This document shows, in pieces, positions 1 through 9,359 of a DNA stretch of 64,000 nt (positions are counted from its first letter, which is position 1; each line of letters opens with the position of its first letter). The notes beneath the pieces are model-generated. The model saw only the letters and a list, made by a program, of their open reading frames with translations, had not been told where the DNA came from and made no database searches. Where the stretch lies: contig NZ_DS483475.1 in NCBI RefSeq assembly GCF_000154285.1, forward strand, positions 186,001-250,000, given 5' to 3'. The position numbers and the translations under genes are program-made. Source of the DNA: Amedibacillus dolichus DSM 3991. GTDB taxonomy: Bacteria > Bacillota_I > Bacilli_A > Erysipelotrichales > Erysipelotrichaceae.

Positions 1-467
1 CCTGTTAAACCAGTTGCACCGGATAAGTCTGTGATATACGTATATGAAGAAGCACCTTTAACATATAATTTAGCGTTATCCGCATCATTCACATTGCCTG
101 TGTCAATCATTACAAATTGCCCTTGCTTTACTCCATCGCTTGCAAAACCTGCGTTCATTGCACTTACAGAGGCATACGTCTTTGCGATTTTAAACGCTTC
201 TCCTGCCGGTCCCTGCGGTCCTTGTACTCCTTGTGGTCCTCGTTCGCCAGTACTTCCTTTAGCGCCTTGAGGACCTTGCGGACCGGTTTCCCCTTTATCT
301 CCCTTTGCTCCTGTTGCTCCTCTTAATTCTCCTGCGTCATATTTTTGCTGAAACGTCTTTCCGTCTGAAAAGCTTACGCAATCCGCACTTGTTAATGGAT
401 CTACATCTCCAATAACTTCTCCGCTCGATTCATTCAATAGCTGAATTTGTACTTTTTGTTTTGCCAT
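1..467 (-). CDS. Collagen-like phage tail fibre protein (partial, 3' end outside window)
   Basis: An open frame starts with ATG at 467 and runs off the left edge without a stop (155 residues seen). It begins MAKQKVQIQLLNESSGEVIG. Residues about 50-89 are 13 uninterrupted Gly-X-Y triplets rich in GPQ, GAK and GER, the pattern of collagen-like rods in phage fibres. After the rod the sequence returns to a globular type. It lies directly after the baseplate genes, so a receptor-binding or fibre role fits. The C-terminal half is not visible, so the tip domain is unknown. Confidence 0.75.
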   Translation of the reverse strand, partial: MAKQKVQIQLLNESSGEVIGDVDPLTSADCVSFSDGKTFQQKYDAGELRGATGAKGDKGETGPQGPQGAKGSTGERGPQGVQGPQGPAGEAFKIAKTYASVSAMNAGFASDGVKQGQFVMIDTGNVNDADNAKLYVKGASSYTYITDLSGATGLT

Positions 468-477
468 TTTCTAATCC

Positions 478-1293
478 TCACACTTTCTTAAGTCCCATAT
501 TCGGACTCACTCTTATTTCATTATTAAAACCACTTTCGACTCTATCTGTGGTATTGAAATATAATCTACCTATTTTTCTTTCTTCCGGTGGTATATAACT
601 ATCTTCTTCCATTACGACAAATATGTCTTTCAAATCATTTACCTTATTATTCAGGCTATTTATTTGATTTTGTAAATTACCTGCTGCATCTTCTGTTAAT
701 TGATTTTTTATATCATCAAACCATTTTTTAAAATCTGCTTGTGAATTACTAATCCAAGACTTCATTTGATCGTCATACTGTTTTGTTGGAATTTTCGCTA
801 AAGTATCAACAGCAATTCCGCATAATTCTTCATTAAGAATTGCATCTTTGATATCTGAATTTGTAATAGTTCCTACACCTGCCACAATATACACGTATTT
901 AATAACTAATTCATACTCTGTCTCTGATCGTTTAGGTATATATTTTGTCGGTTCACTAGAAGGTGTCCCTTTTATAAGCTTCAACGCACAAGCGTTTGTC
1001 TCTTTATCATAACGAATAATAATTGCATCATACCGATTAAACAACGCATCTGCAACATCATGATTAAAAACCACATTATCTGTGTTCGCATAGACAACAC
1101 CACCTAGTCCGTCAATCTGCGTTAATAAATATGCTACCCCTTTGCCGACAATCGTTTGCATTCCTGCTCCGGCAACCGTATGAAAATCATTACCAGTAAC
1201 TTGCATGACGCCAACTGTTCGCCCTGCATGGAATAATCTCAAATCTTCCGCTAGATAATCTACATCATTAAGTGGAAAGCATTTTTGTGCCAT
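478..1293 (-). CDS. Phage baseplate/tail structural protein
   Basis: The 271-residue frame starting MAQKCFPLNDVDY is chosen because an AAGGAGGT ribosome-binding site lies 8 bases upstream; a longer in-frame start overlaps the previous gene. The N-terminal about 110 residues resemble the conserved N-domain of structural proteins that follow Gp37-type tail genes in Bacillota siphoviruses. Near residue 160 it has VAGVGTITNSDIKDAI, a phrase typical of these proteins. The C-terminal part is partly coiled-coil (NNKVNDLKD). No enzymatic motif is seen. Its exact position in the baseplate is inferred from gene order. Confidence 0.6.
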   Translation of the reverse strand: MAQKCFPLNDVDYLAEDLRLFHAGRTVGVMQVTGNDFHTVAGAGMQTIVGKGVAYLLTQIDGLGGVVYANTDNVVFNHDVADALFNRYDAIIIRYDKETNACALKLIKGTPSSEPTKYIPKRSETEYELVIKYVYIVAGVGTITNSDIKDAILNEELCGIAVDTLAKIPTKQYDDQMKSWISNSQADFKKWFDDIKNQLTEDAAGNLQNQINSLNNKVNDLKDIFVVMEEDSYIPPEERKIGRLYFNTTDRVESGFNNEIRVSPNMGLKKV

Positions 1294-1297
1294 TTTT

Positions 1298-2302
1298 TTA
1301 ACCTCCTTCATACTCTGTAAAAGTCGCAACGATAGAATGCCCACTCTCGTCAATATCATTTATTTCAGAAATTCTAAACCATTTCGAGACATTATATTTA
1401 AGTGATCGTATTTTAACAATATCTCCTAAAAAATAATCTTTACCAAAAATAAATGATTCATTACTCAAATCAACATCACAAGAAAATTCTATAATACGTT
1501 CTTGCTCATCAAGTTTTAAATTCCCTCGTTGCTCCAATATTTTTTTATATTCTTCATCTGAGTATGTATGTGAAGAGCCGCTACTATCCACCCAAGTACG
1601 TTGTATATCTTTTGCATCTACATATATTTCATAGCGTTTTCCCTTTCCACTGCGGTCAACCTCAACTACTATCCGTTCTTTCCCTTCTCCTTCACCAGCT
1701 ACATACGCATAATTTTTATATTTACTTATATCTTGTAAATATGAATTTATAACAACATTTCCAATATCTTCAGAAAATGAAACATCGTAATTCTTATCTC
1801 TTTTATAAATTTCCACCATATTAGAGTTTTGCTCTGTCATTATCATTTGATATCCACAGCCGCTAAGTTGGCAGACCTCATGAAAAGTTGCAGATAATTC
1901 TTGCCAAGTCGTCTCGATATCAACTTCTTCCACTATTCCTTTCGGCTTCATAGTAACTATATTTAAGCCACGCTTATTTTTGTTTACGAGAGCATATAAA
2001 TCTTCTTCTACCTTTTTAATATGAGACGTTGTAGGATTGATGCGTTCATTCAAATTATCAAGGTATCCTCGTACTTCAACTTTTCCATTTTTGCAATTGA
2101 CATATTTAATAAACCCAATGGTCTTATCATCGTTCCTCACAATACGATTTTCTTCTATTAAGTTTTTTAAATTTTCCTCATTTTCAATTGCATGAATTTC
2201 AAAAGTTCCGGTAGTATCGTACGCTTTTTTCCATTGAATAGATTCGTAATTTTGAAGAACTCCTATACGTCTGTTCCGTTGATCATAAATATAGTATTCC
2301 AT
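1298..2302 (-). CDS. Siphovirus Gp37-like tail/baseplate protein
   Basis: 334 residues. The N-terminus (YDQRNRRIGVLQNYESIQW, then TGTFEIHA) matches the pattern of Gp37-like proteins of siphovirus ReqiPepy6 type, which lie after the distal tail protein and form part of the baseplate hub. The ATG at 2302 sits directly after the upstream TGA (TGATATG) with a weak AGGTG site, so the two genes are translationally coupled. A start 30 bases upstream (MSAQPW) is possible but less likely. No peptidase motif was noticed. Confidence 0.7.
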   Translation of the reverse strand: MEYYIYDQRNRRIGVLQNYESIQWKKAYDTTGTFEIHAIENEENLKNLIEENRIVRNDDKTIGFIKYVNCKNGKVEVRGYLDNLNERINPTTSHIKKVEEDLYALVNKNKRGLNIVTMKPKGIVEEVDIETTWQELSATFHEVCQLSGCGYQMIMTEQNSNMVEIYKRDKNYDVSFSEDIGNVVINSYLQDISKYKNYAYVAGEGEGKERIVVEVDRSGKGKRYEIYVDAKDIQRTWVDSSGSSHTYSDEEYKKILEQRGNLKLDEQERIIEFSCDVDLSNESFIFGKDYFLGDIVKIRSLKYNVSKWFRISEINDIDESGHSIVATFTEYEGG

Positions 2303-2303
2303 A

Positions 2304-3173
2304 TCAAACACCTGCCAAGGTTGTGCTGACAATAATACTTACTTCAAGCCCTTCGTAATTATTATCCGCTCCATAACGAACAATATTATCACCCGGATCA
2401 AGTTGCCAAAAAACAGAGACATCGGAAAGGTACGGAAATGCATTTATCTCTCTTCCATCTTTTGCGCGAATAAGAATTACTTTTTTTCTTCCGCTCAATG
2501 TACTAACTTTCAAAACATCACCGGTATCCAAAACAAAATCACTATTCATTTTAAGTATTTCTTGTGTTTTTATTTTTAATAATTCCGGCGATGTAACAGG
2601 AGTAACGGCTCTAAAAACTACAGTAAATCCGGTTTTTAATGTTCCGTTATTTTTGATATTTTCTATCATAAGCAATCGTCTTTCCGAAATCTTCCACGAT
2701 ATTTCATTTGAAAAAGAACGCGGAAATCGAAAATGTGAAATATAACTTGTAAAAGATGTTTCTTGCACCATTGTCATAGACCAAAACGGAAAAGGTAAAT
2801 GAAATACGAATTGAAACTTTTGATATACTTGATCTTCAGATAAAATCGGAGTTCTTACAGGTGTTCCTTCAGCATATACATCTAAATTAATATCTTCATC
2901 GATTATGCGAATAGTAGCCATAAGACCAGGAGCTAGTGTATCAATCAATAAACGTCTATTTTCATAAGTTGCCTTGAAATCACCTTCAAACGTTATGTCC
3001 TTAGACTCTATTTTTTTATTTGTAGAAGTCGCACCGATTTGAGAATTACCAGAAACTTCATTAATTGCTATAGTGTTGGTCGATAAGCCATCTATAGCAG
3101 TAAAGCGAAACCCTGACTTTTTAGAAAATTCTATTTCTTTACCATATTCGTTTTTATATATGTATCTTCTCAT
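2304..3173 (-). CDS. Distal tail protein (Dit-like)
   Basis: 289 residues from the ATG at 3173, which overlaps the tape-measure stop as ATGA. A GTG at 3185 with AGGAG six bases upstream is the alternative start. The opening MRRYIYKNEYGKEIEF followed by an IDGL phrase is characteristic of the siphovirus tail protein family (Dit), which caps the tail tube and nucleates the baseplate. Length and place between tape measure and Gp37-like gene fit the family. Confidence 0.75.
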   Translation of the reverse strand: MRRYIYKNEYGKEIEFSKKSGFRFTAIDGLSTNTIAINEVSGNSQIGATSTNKKIESKDITFEGDFKATYENRRLLIDTLAPGLMATIRIIDEDINLDVYAEGTPVRTPILSEDQVYQKFQFVFHLPFPFWSMTMVQETSFTSYISHFRFPRSFSNEISWKISERRLLMIENIKNNGTLKTGFTVVFRAVTPVTSPELLKIKTQEILKMNSDFVLDTGDVLKVSTLSGRKKVILIRAKDGREINAFPYLSDVSVFWQLDPGDNIVRYGADNNYEGLEVSIIVSTTLAGV

Positions 3174-6100
3174 TTCCTTTCCCACTCCATTCTCCTGATA
3201 GTATCTTGCATCTCTCTCGCAGCTTCACTTGGTTTTATAGGCCCGTTACCATTGAATGTTTGATGTACTTCGTATTTAACGGAATTATCATTCGTATTCG
3301 AAGAATACCCGCTTGCCGTATTTAAAGTATCAAAAGGTCGCATGTTTCTCATTCTAGCAGCATCTTCTAACATCTCTATAGCTTTTATATTAAAACCGGG
3401 CATTTTCTTGACTCCGTCAGACATAGTACTGATTGCAGTATCGGCAAAACGAATAATTGTTTTTTTAACAGTAGGTATGCTGTTATCTAACCCGACTGCA
3501 TATCCCTCACCTGCCATTAAACCGATTTGATCACGCCATACACGCGATGGCGAATGTGAGTCTTGCGCTCTTTTAGCACTTTCGATTGCCGAATGAATGA
3601 TATCCGCCGCTGCATTAGCGACTTTACCAACAGATCCCCATAGGCCATTCGCAAGTCCATCACCAGCTGATATACCAACACTATACATACCATCAGGAAT
3701 TTTATTCAATTCATCTTTAGTCAATTTGGCAAGTTTTTTAGCTGCATCAGCAGGTAATAGTTTACCTGAAGTTACTCCATCGGAAATTTCTTTAGGAATA
3801 GCAATACCTGCAGCATCAGCTTCAGCAACCATATCATAATATGTTACTAAATCCTTCATCTGTTCTACAGCAGCACTTGGCTGAATTTTCCCGTCAAGTA
3901 TAGCTTGGCTTAAAGATTCCGGAACCTTTATCCCTGCTGCACTGCTTTTAGCAAGTAAATCACTAAAAGTGATAAGATTATTCATTTGCTTTACTGCTTG
4001 TGATGGAACAATTTCACCACTGGTTATTCCTGCAGCAAACATACTCGGTAATACAATCCCTGCATCAGATGTTTTCTTCAGTAGGTCATCATAAGTAACT
4101 AATGACTTCATTTCTTCAACTGATTGTGGCAAAGCATATTTACCCTCAAGTATTCCACTTGCTACAGCTTGCGGTATCTTTATTCCTTGTGCTTTCGCAT
4201 TCACAATCATTTCATCTAATTGTTTTTGAATACCTGCGGAATTTAATTTCGTTTGTGCATATTTTGAAGTATCATCAAATTCTTTATTTAGACCTTTTAC
4301 CTTATTTTTATACTTATCAACAATCTCCCCGGATTCTTCATAAGCACTACGCAAGTCAGCTTCTGCATTGCTCGCTTTATAGTAAGCATCGGCTATTTCT
4401 CCATCAAAGGGTTTTCCAGCTTCTCTCCAAGCTTTTGCTGTTTTGATTGTTTCCTTCTTAGCTTCATTAAGTGCTTTTTCATTTTTAATATGTTGCTGTG
4501 TTGCTTTGTCTAATGCTATTTCAGCGCTAGCCATATCCTCAGCTATTTTTTGAAGATTTTGTTGAGCTGCTTTTGCAAGCACTAATTCTTTTTGTGCAGT
4601 AATATTCTCACGAATTGCCTCGGTAGACATATTCAATGCATCTTTCTCAGCATCATATTGAAGATTTAAATCCGGGAGTATGTTGTTCAATTCTTCAACA
4701 TAATACTTCATCATTTCTTTTTCAGCATTAGATTTATTTTCCTTATTGCTCAACTCGTCCAACTTTTGACTAAGGATATCAGCTGATTCTATTTCCGCTT
4801 GTGATGAAGCCATTGCATCTTGGCGAGCTTCTTTATTGGTTTTAAACGTTTCACTCAGTTTTTCATATTCACTGATAATCTTTTCCGTAGCAAGCACGTT
4901 GGCATTAGTTTCTTCAATAGAATCTCTTGTCGCAAAAGAATATGCGACAATACCGGCACCAACTGCAGCAATGGCAGTAACCAAAACACCAATCGGTCCG
5001 CCTAAAGCCGTACATGCTGCATTCCAAGCTGTTGTTGCTGCAGTAGCTAAAGTAACTTTTCCGGTAAGTACCCCGACCGCAGCTTGCCCCAATGTCAAAG
5101 ATCCTGCAAATTTCTTCCCTGCTGCTGTACTAGCTATTAATTTAATATTGTATAGATCAACTGCATCTTTCGCTGCCTTAAATGCTTTTACACCTTTTAA
5201 AACAGGATCGGCAATTTTCATACCAAGCATCGCTCCGCCAATTGCTCCTGCAGTAGTAACAATTTGCTTCCCATGATCTACAATAAAAGCAAATCCATCA
5301 ATAACAAGAGGTATAGCATCAGTAGCTAAATCAATCGCCACTTCCGCCATAGTGCCAAGACCATCTGCACACGTATCTAAAGATTTAGATAGCTTACCGG
5401 ATTCCATTTCTTTAGAAAGATCTTCAACTTTTTCTATGGAAGCTTGGACAGCTTTTTTCATTGGTTTTTCAAACTTCTCATATGCTTGGATTCCAAGACC
5501 CTCTAACGAACTCCCTAAAATGACAATCTGACCTTTCAAATTATCTTGCATAGTTTCTGCCATTTCTTGTGCTGCACCATCTGAATCGTTAATTGCAGAT
5601 GCTAATTTGTTAAAATCAGATTCACTAGCATTTACTATTGCAAGAAGTCCGGACATAGCTTCTTGCCCTGCTATCATAGAAGCATATTGCGTTTTTTCAG
5701 TATCTGTAAGCTTAGCGAAACTTTCTCTCATTTCAAGCAATGTCTGTTTTAATGGTTTAGCGGAACCATCTGCATTTTTAATGCTGATATTCAACACTGC
5801 CATTGCTTCCGCACATTCATCGGTTGGCTTTGCTAGACGAGTAAACATTGAACGTAAAGCGGTACCTGCTTGCTCGCCTTTAATACCTGCATTAGCCATA
5901 AGTCCTGTTGCTAAAGCTACATCTTCAATTGAATATTTTAAAGCTCCTGCAAGTGGTGCCGCATACTTAAAAGTAGCACCCATCATCGCAACATTTGTAT
6001 TAGAATTAGAAGATGCCTTAGCAAGTACATCAGCAAAATGAGCACTATCCTTTGCCTGCAATCCGAATGCGGTTAGAGCATCAGTAACAATATCTGAAAC

Positions 6101-6490
6101 TAATGCCAATTCCTCTCCGGACGCAGCTGCTAAATTCATCACACCATCAATACCGCTGAGCATATCAGCAGATTTCCACCCAGCCATCGCCATGTATTTC
6201 ATCGCTTCCGCAGATTCTGTAGCACTGAATTTAGTCTTAGCGCCCATTTCTTTTGCTTTTTCTGTTAATGCTGTTAATTCCTCACCTGTTACTCCGGAAA
6301 TAGCCGATACTTTTGACATTCCTTCTTCAAAGTCTGCCCCGACTTTAATAGCATATGTACTTGCTCCGGCTAATGCCGTTGTTACGACCGCCATACCTTT
6401 AGCGGCCATATTTCCAATTTTTTCTATTCCTTTTTCTAGCCCGTTAGAATCTAGTTTTGTATCAAACTTTAATGATCCATCTACTGCCAT
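3170..6490 (-). CDS. Phage tail tape measure protein
   Basis: 1106 residues starting MAVDGSLKFDTKLDSNGLEK. The N-terminal core (GADFEEGMSKVSAISG, TESAEAMKYMAMAGW, ALRSMFTRLAKPT) is the TP901-type tape-measure domain. Hydrophobic, Ala/Gly-rich stretches lie near residues 400-520, followed by a long coiled-coil. Around residues 760-930 about four copies of a roughly 41-residue unit occur, each with an AGI-x-(V/I)P motif and a TY-x-DLL-like end. Together they set tail length and line the tube lumen. AGGAAG lies upstream of the start. This is the largest prophage gene. Confidence 0.92.
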   Translation of the reverse strand: MAVDGSLKFDTKLDSNGLEKGIEKIGNMAAKGMAVVTTALAGASTYAIKVGADFEEGMSKVSAISGVTGEELTALTEKAKEMGAKTKFSATESAEAMKYMAMAGWKSADMLSGIDGVMNLAAASGEELALVSDIVTDALTAFGLQAKDSAHFADVLAKASSNSNTNVAMMGATFKYAAPLAGALKYSIEDVALATGLMANAGIKGEQAGTALRSMFTRLAKPTDECAEAMAVLNISIKNADGSAKPLKQTLLEMRESFAKLTDTEKTQYASMIAGQEAMSGLLAIVNASESDFNKLASAINDSDGAAQEMAETMQDNLKGQIVILGSSLEGLGIQAYEKFEKPMKKAVQASIEKVEDLSKEMESGKLSKSLDTCADGLGTMAEVAIDLATDAIPLVIDGFAFIVDHGKQIVTTAGAIGGAMLGMKIADPVLKGVKAFKAAKDAVDLYNIKLIASTAAGKKFAGSLTLGQAAVGVLTGKVTLATAATTAWNAACTALGGPIGVLVTAIAAVGAGIVAYSFATRDSIEETNANVLATEKIISEYEKLSETFKTNKEARQDAMASSQAEIESADILSQKLDELSNKENKSNAEKEMMKYYVEELNNILPDLNLQYDAEKDALNMSTEAIRENITAQKELVLAKAAQQNLQKIAEDMASAEIALDKATQQHIKNEKALNEAKKETIKTAKAWREAGKPFDGEIADAYYKASNAEADLRSAYEESGEIVDKYKNKVKGLNKEFDDTSKYAQTKLNSAGIQKQLDEMIVNAKAQGIKIPQAVASGILEGKYALPQSVEEMKSLVTYDDLLKKTSDAGIVLPSMFAAGITSGEIVPSQAVKQMNNLITFSDLLAKSSAAGIKVPESLSQAILDGKIQPSAAVEQMKDLVTYYDMVAEADAAGIAIPKEISDGVTSGKLLPADAAKKLAKLTKDELNKIPDGMYSVGISAGDGLANGLWGSVGKVANAAADIIHSAIESAKRAQDSHSPSRVWRDQIGLMAGEGYAVGLDNSIPTVKKTIIRFADTAISTMSDGVKKMPGFNIKAIEMLEDAARMRNMRPFDTLNTASGYSSNTNDNSVKYEVHQTFNGNGPIKPSEAAREMQDTIRRMEWERK

Positions 6491-6545
6491 ACATTACACT
6501 TCCTTTCTTCTTGTGCATGTACGGCTCACAGGCTCACTAGTACAT

Positions 6546-6698
6546 TTATTTAATTCTTATTTCAATAATTTCACGGCATTGTTTACACATCATATATACC
6601 CCTTCACAGTATGCCGTATTATCGTAATAAAAAAGTTTTTTTCCGCAGAAGGGGCATCGAAACCAGCGTTGTGTTATCGGTGCTTTTTTTATTTTCAT
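6546..6698 (-). CDS. Small Com-like zinc-ribbon protein
   Basis: A 50-residue frame starts at 6698 in a TAATG overlap with the Gp15-like gene and ends with TAA at 6546-6548. It contains RCPFCGKKL at residues 14-22 and CKQC at 38-41, a CxxC...CxxC zinc ribbon with the EIIEIRIK ending typical of Com-like regulators. Mu Com activates translation of mom; such small proteins also sit among structural genes of Bacillota phages with unknown roles. The coupled start and intact ribbon support a real gene. Confidence 0.7.
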   Translation of the reverse strand: MKIKKAPITQRWFRCPFCGKKLFYYDNTAYCEGVYMMCKQCREIIEIRIK

Positions 6699-7252
6699 TA
6701 AAATGCCGATGCAATATCTTCATCGGATAACTCTGCCGCAGGTATTGCTATTTGTCGCTGTATTTTCTGTATTTGCCTTCTTTCTTTTTTATCCTTTATT
6801 TCAGATAAACATATAGACCGGTAATAAATTCGTTTTTTTAATTCACATGAATCATTCAAAGCATTCAAAAGCGCATTAAATTTCCACCAATGCATGGACG
6901 TAGATAACAAATCAATACCGTAACATTCCATAAATCCGCCGATAATATAATCCTGATCATAAGTAAAAGAAAAAACATATCGTGATTTATTTTTCTTTTT
7001 TGTTTTCCGTTTATCATAGTAAATATTTCCTTGTAAAAATTGCATGACAGCGACAATCATAGATTCATAATCTTCAGGTATCGTTTCTTTAAAAACACCT
7101 AAAATTATATATCCTTTTTCTTCTTGCGTAAGTGTGATATCCTGCATTGCTTCATTCAAACCTAACCATACAGTAAAATCTGTATAAATAGGATAATTAC
7201 GTCCACTTATAACAAGTTCATCAGGATAATTTTCCAGCAGAGCATTAAACAT
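6698..7252 (-). CDS. Phage Gp15-family protein (tail assembly)
   Basis: 184 residues. The sequence has the Gp15 family pattern: an N-terminal MFNALLENYPDELVISGRNY and a central FSFTYDQDYIIGGFMECYGI-type segment followed by LHWWKF-like (MHWWKF). The gene overlaps the one before it as TAATG and precedes the tape measure, where tail assembly chaperones are encoded; the preceding small gene plus this one probably make up the chaperone pair. A chaperone role is inferred from position. No frameshift signal was established. Confidence 0.75.
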   Translation of the reverse strand: MFNALLENYPDELVISGRNYPIYTDFTVWLGLNEAMQDITLTQEEKGYIILGVFKETIPEDYESMIVAVMQFLQGNIYYDKRKTKKKNKSRYVFSFTYDQDYIIGGFMECYGIDLLSTSMHWWKFNALLNALNDSCELKKRIYYRSICLSEIKDKKERRQIQKIQRQIAIPAAELSDEDIASAF

Positions 7253-7635
7253 TAGTGAAAATTCCTTTTTTGCTGATTTCTTTTACCACTGTACTTATTC
7301 ACTTTATTCATCATTGCTTGCTGCGTCTGCATGCGACAGCGTTTTACAAAACCAATAAAATCATCATAAGTCTTGTCATATAAACGAATATTTTTGCGTC
7401 CTTCAAAAATTTTATCCGCAGTCCCGGCTCCGAAAATATGATCATACATCTTATCGAATAACGCACAATAAGAACGTATTTCATCAGCTCTTGTGCCTTC
7501 TGTAGCAATATTTTTTGCATCTTCTTGAAGTTGCATTATCGCTTCCATATATCGATCCATTGTATCTGCATCATCAAAATCAAATGGTAGCTTCATACCA
7601 TTTACTTCCCATTGGGGTATTTTAAATTGGCTCAT
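7252..7635 (-). CDS. Phage tail assembly chaperone-like protein
   Basis: 127 residues from the ATG at 7635, preceded by GAGGAG with 5-base spacing; an in-frame GTG two codons earlier is less likely. Starts MSQFKIPQWEVNGMKLPFDF. Mostly helical and charged, with a basic C-terminal tail (SGKRNQQKR). Its position between tail tube and Gp15-like gene corresponds to the gpG-type chaperone of other siphoviruses. This is inference from gene order; no diagnostic motif is seen. Confidence 0.6.
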   Translation of the reverse strand: MSQFKIPQWEVNGMKLPFDFDDADTMDRYMEAIMQLQEDAKNIATEGTRADEIRSYCALFDKMYDHIFGAGTADKIFEGRKNIRLYDKTYDDFIGFVKRCRMQTQQAMMNKVNKYSGKRNQQKRNFH

Positions 7636-7661
7636 AGGCACTCCTCTCTCTCTTTTATTTA

Positions 7662-8165
7662 CTATGGCTCTTCTACTGATGTAACAATTTCACAAGTTTG
7701 CCATTCGTCTTTAGAGGATACTTCCACCTCTTCCATATCCGACTTTGATTTGAAGTTACCAGAATATGTATATGTATTTTCATCATCTCCATCAGAATCA
7801 GGAATGATTGCATATTCTCGTTTAATTCCTACGAAATTACCATCTTTTTTTCCTTTGCGAGTAAAATCAACATTGATAATAGTACGAATTGCATCATCTC
7901 CTACTTTTTCTCCATCGGTAATACCAATAATTTCTTCGTGCACCGGATCTTCTGTATACTGATCAAACCCATAGGCAATTGATGGTGAATACCCTGTAAC
8001 GTCGGTATTTTCTCCCTTTTCATCAACGTATTTTCTAGAATATTCATTTGGGTTACTAGATCGGCTCATTGAAGTAAAATGCTTCATTCGATGAAATGTC
8101 GTTGTTAATTCTTTTGTACAGCCCATAAATGCTACTTTCTTTTCACGTGTTACTAATTTACTCAT
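7662..8165 (-). CDS. Major tail (tube) protein
   Basis: 167 residues starting MSKLVTREKKVAFMGC. It contains the tail-tube pattern of ARN-like small tube proteins: YSRKYVDEKGENTDVTGYSP, then EEIIGITDGEKVGDDAIRT and an acidic beta-rich C-terminus. It follows the connector genes and precedes the chaperone-like gene and tape measure, as expected for the major tail protein of a siphovirus. Confidence 0.8.
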   Translation of the reverse strand: MSKLVTREKKVAFMGCTKELTTTFHRMKHFTSMSRSSNPNEYSRKYVDEKGENTDVTGYSPSIAYGFDQYTEDPVHEEIIGITDGEKVGDDAIRTIINVDFTRKGKKDGNFVGIKREYAIIPDSDGDDENTYTYSGNFKSKSDMEEVEVSSKDEWQTCEIVTSVEEP

Positions 8166-8168
8166 ATA

Positions 8169-8588
8169 CTAAATCTCCTTTAAATATAAAATTCTACATT
8201 GTATTTGGTATCTTGCTATTCCTTGTTCTGCGTCGAATAAATAACCAGGCGACAAGACCTCCATACTTTGTATTCCTTTAATACTCGGTAAATTTCCTTT
8301 TTTACTTTGTATTTCTATCCATTCTTCCAACTGTTCATAAAATCCACAAGCATTGATTTGATCAATTATATCCTCTGAATAAAACTCAGTTGATGTGAAT
8401 GCAAAAGCTTGTTGTCGTAACGTGCCACCATCGCTATATTTCCGAACAACAGGATCAGCGACGGGCATGGTATCTATGGAATACTGTATTGGCTTTTCTC
8501 CGCTATAGTCTATATTCAATGCACCATCTTTCAAAAATGGGCATTTCCCAAAAAAGCTGCGTATTGCTTCAACCCTACTTGCTTGCAA
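8169..8588 (-). CDS. Tail terminator / minor capsid-3-like protein
   Basis: 139 residues with a TTG start at 8588, overlapping the upstream gene by 14 bases; AAGGGAG lies 9 bases upstream and no ATG is available until deep in the protein. The sequence (KPIQYSIDTMPVADPVVRKY, then QQAFAFTSTEFYSEDI) follows the Minor_capsid_3 family found between connectors and tail tube. Its place suggests it closes the tail tube at the neck. The exact role is inferred. Confidence 0.65.
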   Translation of the reverse strand: MQASRVEAIRSFFGKCPFLKDGALNIDYSGEKPIQYSIDTMPVADPVVRKYSDGGTLRQQAFAFTSTEFYSEDIIDQINACGFYEQLEEWIEIQSKKGNLPSIKGIQSMEVLSPGYLFDAEQGIARYQIQCRILYLKEI

Positions 8589-9000
8589 TCTTACCAGCTC
8601 CCTTCAAAATATCTTTTTTATGCTGCACTTTCATACGCTCAAACCATTTTGGCCCTCGCTGCGGTGCACCTTGATATGTCATAGTTTTATTTGTCAATCG
8701 TTTTGGCGCTCTTCCAACCATAAGTTTGCCATAATAATGATAACGTGCATAAGGGGTTCTATATTCTACCAAGCCGCTTCCTACATCTGTTGCTCGCATA
8801 ACGGAACGTATCAACTCTTTACTGCGCATAGGTGTTAACGGATCGTTTAATCTTAATACCTCGCTGTCTACAAAAATCTGTGCCTTGTGATATGCTTTTG
8901 TTTTTGTCATACCAAAATCAGCTCGCCATTTTAACTGACATTGTATTTTTCCGTTTTTTGTATTTCTTTGATATGTTGTATTTTTAGGGGTTTTTATCAT
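8575..9000 (-). CDS. Minor capsid protein 2-type connector
   Basis: 141 residues. The segment YRTPYARYHYYGKLMVGRAP followed by PKWFERMKVQHKKDIL is typical of Minor_capsid_2/HK97 gp10-like connector proteins. Very basic N- and C-termini. It overlaps its upstream neighbour as ATGA-type and lies in the usual order of connectors between coat and tail tube. A structural neck role follows from family and position. Confidence 0.72.
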   Translation of the reverse strand: MIKTPKNTTYQRNTKNGKIQCQLKWRADFGMTKTKAYHKAQIFVDSEVLRLNDPLTPMRSKELIRSVMRATDVGSGLVEYRTPYARYHYYGKLMVGRAPKRLTNKTMTYQGAPQRGPKWFERMKVQHKKDILKGAGKIASK

Positions 9001-9359
9001 ATACCGCTACACCTGATATGCCGACTATATGAATTGCTGTGAGTGTTATAAGTAACCGATTGGACTTCCATACTATCCGGATACTCATTACGCAACTCTC
9101 CAAGCGTTAATCCCTCAATTTCAGCTTTTCCGTGAATCAAAATATCTCCCTTTGCAATTTGCGGCACATCATCTCTTTTGATAAGCGGAATTCTGACCTT
9201 TACGATATCGGTAGTCGATACTTGCTTATCGCTTTGCACACATCGTTCTTCGCGAAACCATGAAACGTTTTCTATTAACGCTGTTACAATTTTATTTTGT
9301 CGAGTGTTGGCATCATATACTTTATGGCAATGAGTTACCAATTCCGTGCAGTCGAGCAT
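8997..9359 (-). CDS. Minor capsid protein 1-type head-tail connector
   Basis: 120 residues from ATG 9359, with GGAGG nine bases upstream; a GTG six bases earlier is too close to the site. The body (VRIPLIKRDDVPQIAKGDIL) resembles the putative minor capsid 1 family of Bacillota phages. Overlaps the previous gene and the next one, as part of a tightly packed head-to-tail connector series. Confidence 0.68.
   Translation of the reverse strand: MLDCTELVTHCHKVYDANTRQNKIVTALIENVSWFREERCVQSDKQVSTTDIVKVRIPLIKRDDVPQIAKGDILIHGKAEIEGLTLGELRNEYPDSMEVQSVTYNTHSNSYSRHIRCSGI

Noticed and set aside
4836-5276. Long plus-strand open frame opposite the tape measure
   Set aside because: It is a shadow of a 1106-residue gene on the other strand; it has no ribosome-binding site and biased composition.
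6698-7635. Programmed frameshift between the two tail chaperone-like genes
   Set aside because: The genes join by a TAATG overlap; no convincing slippery heptamer was found at the junction.
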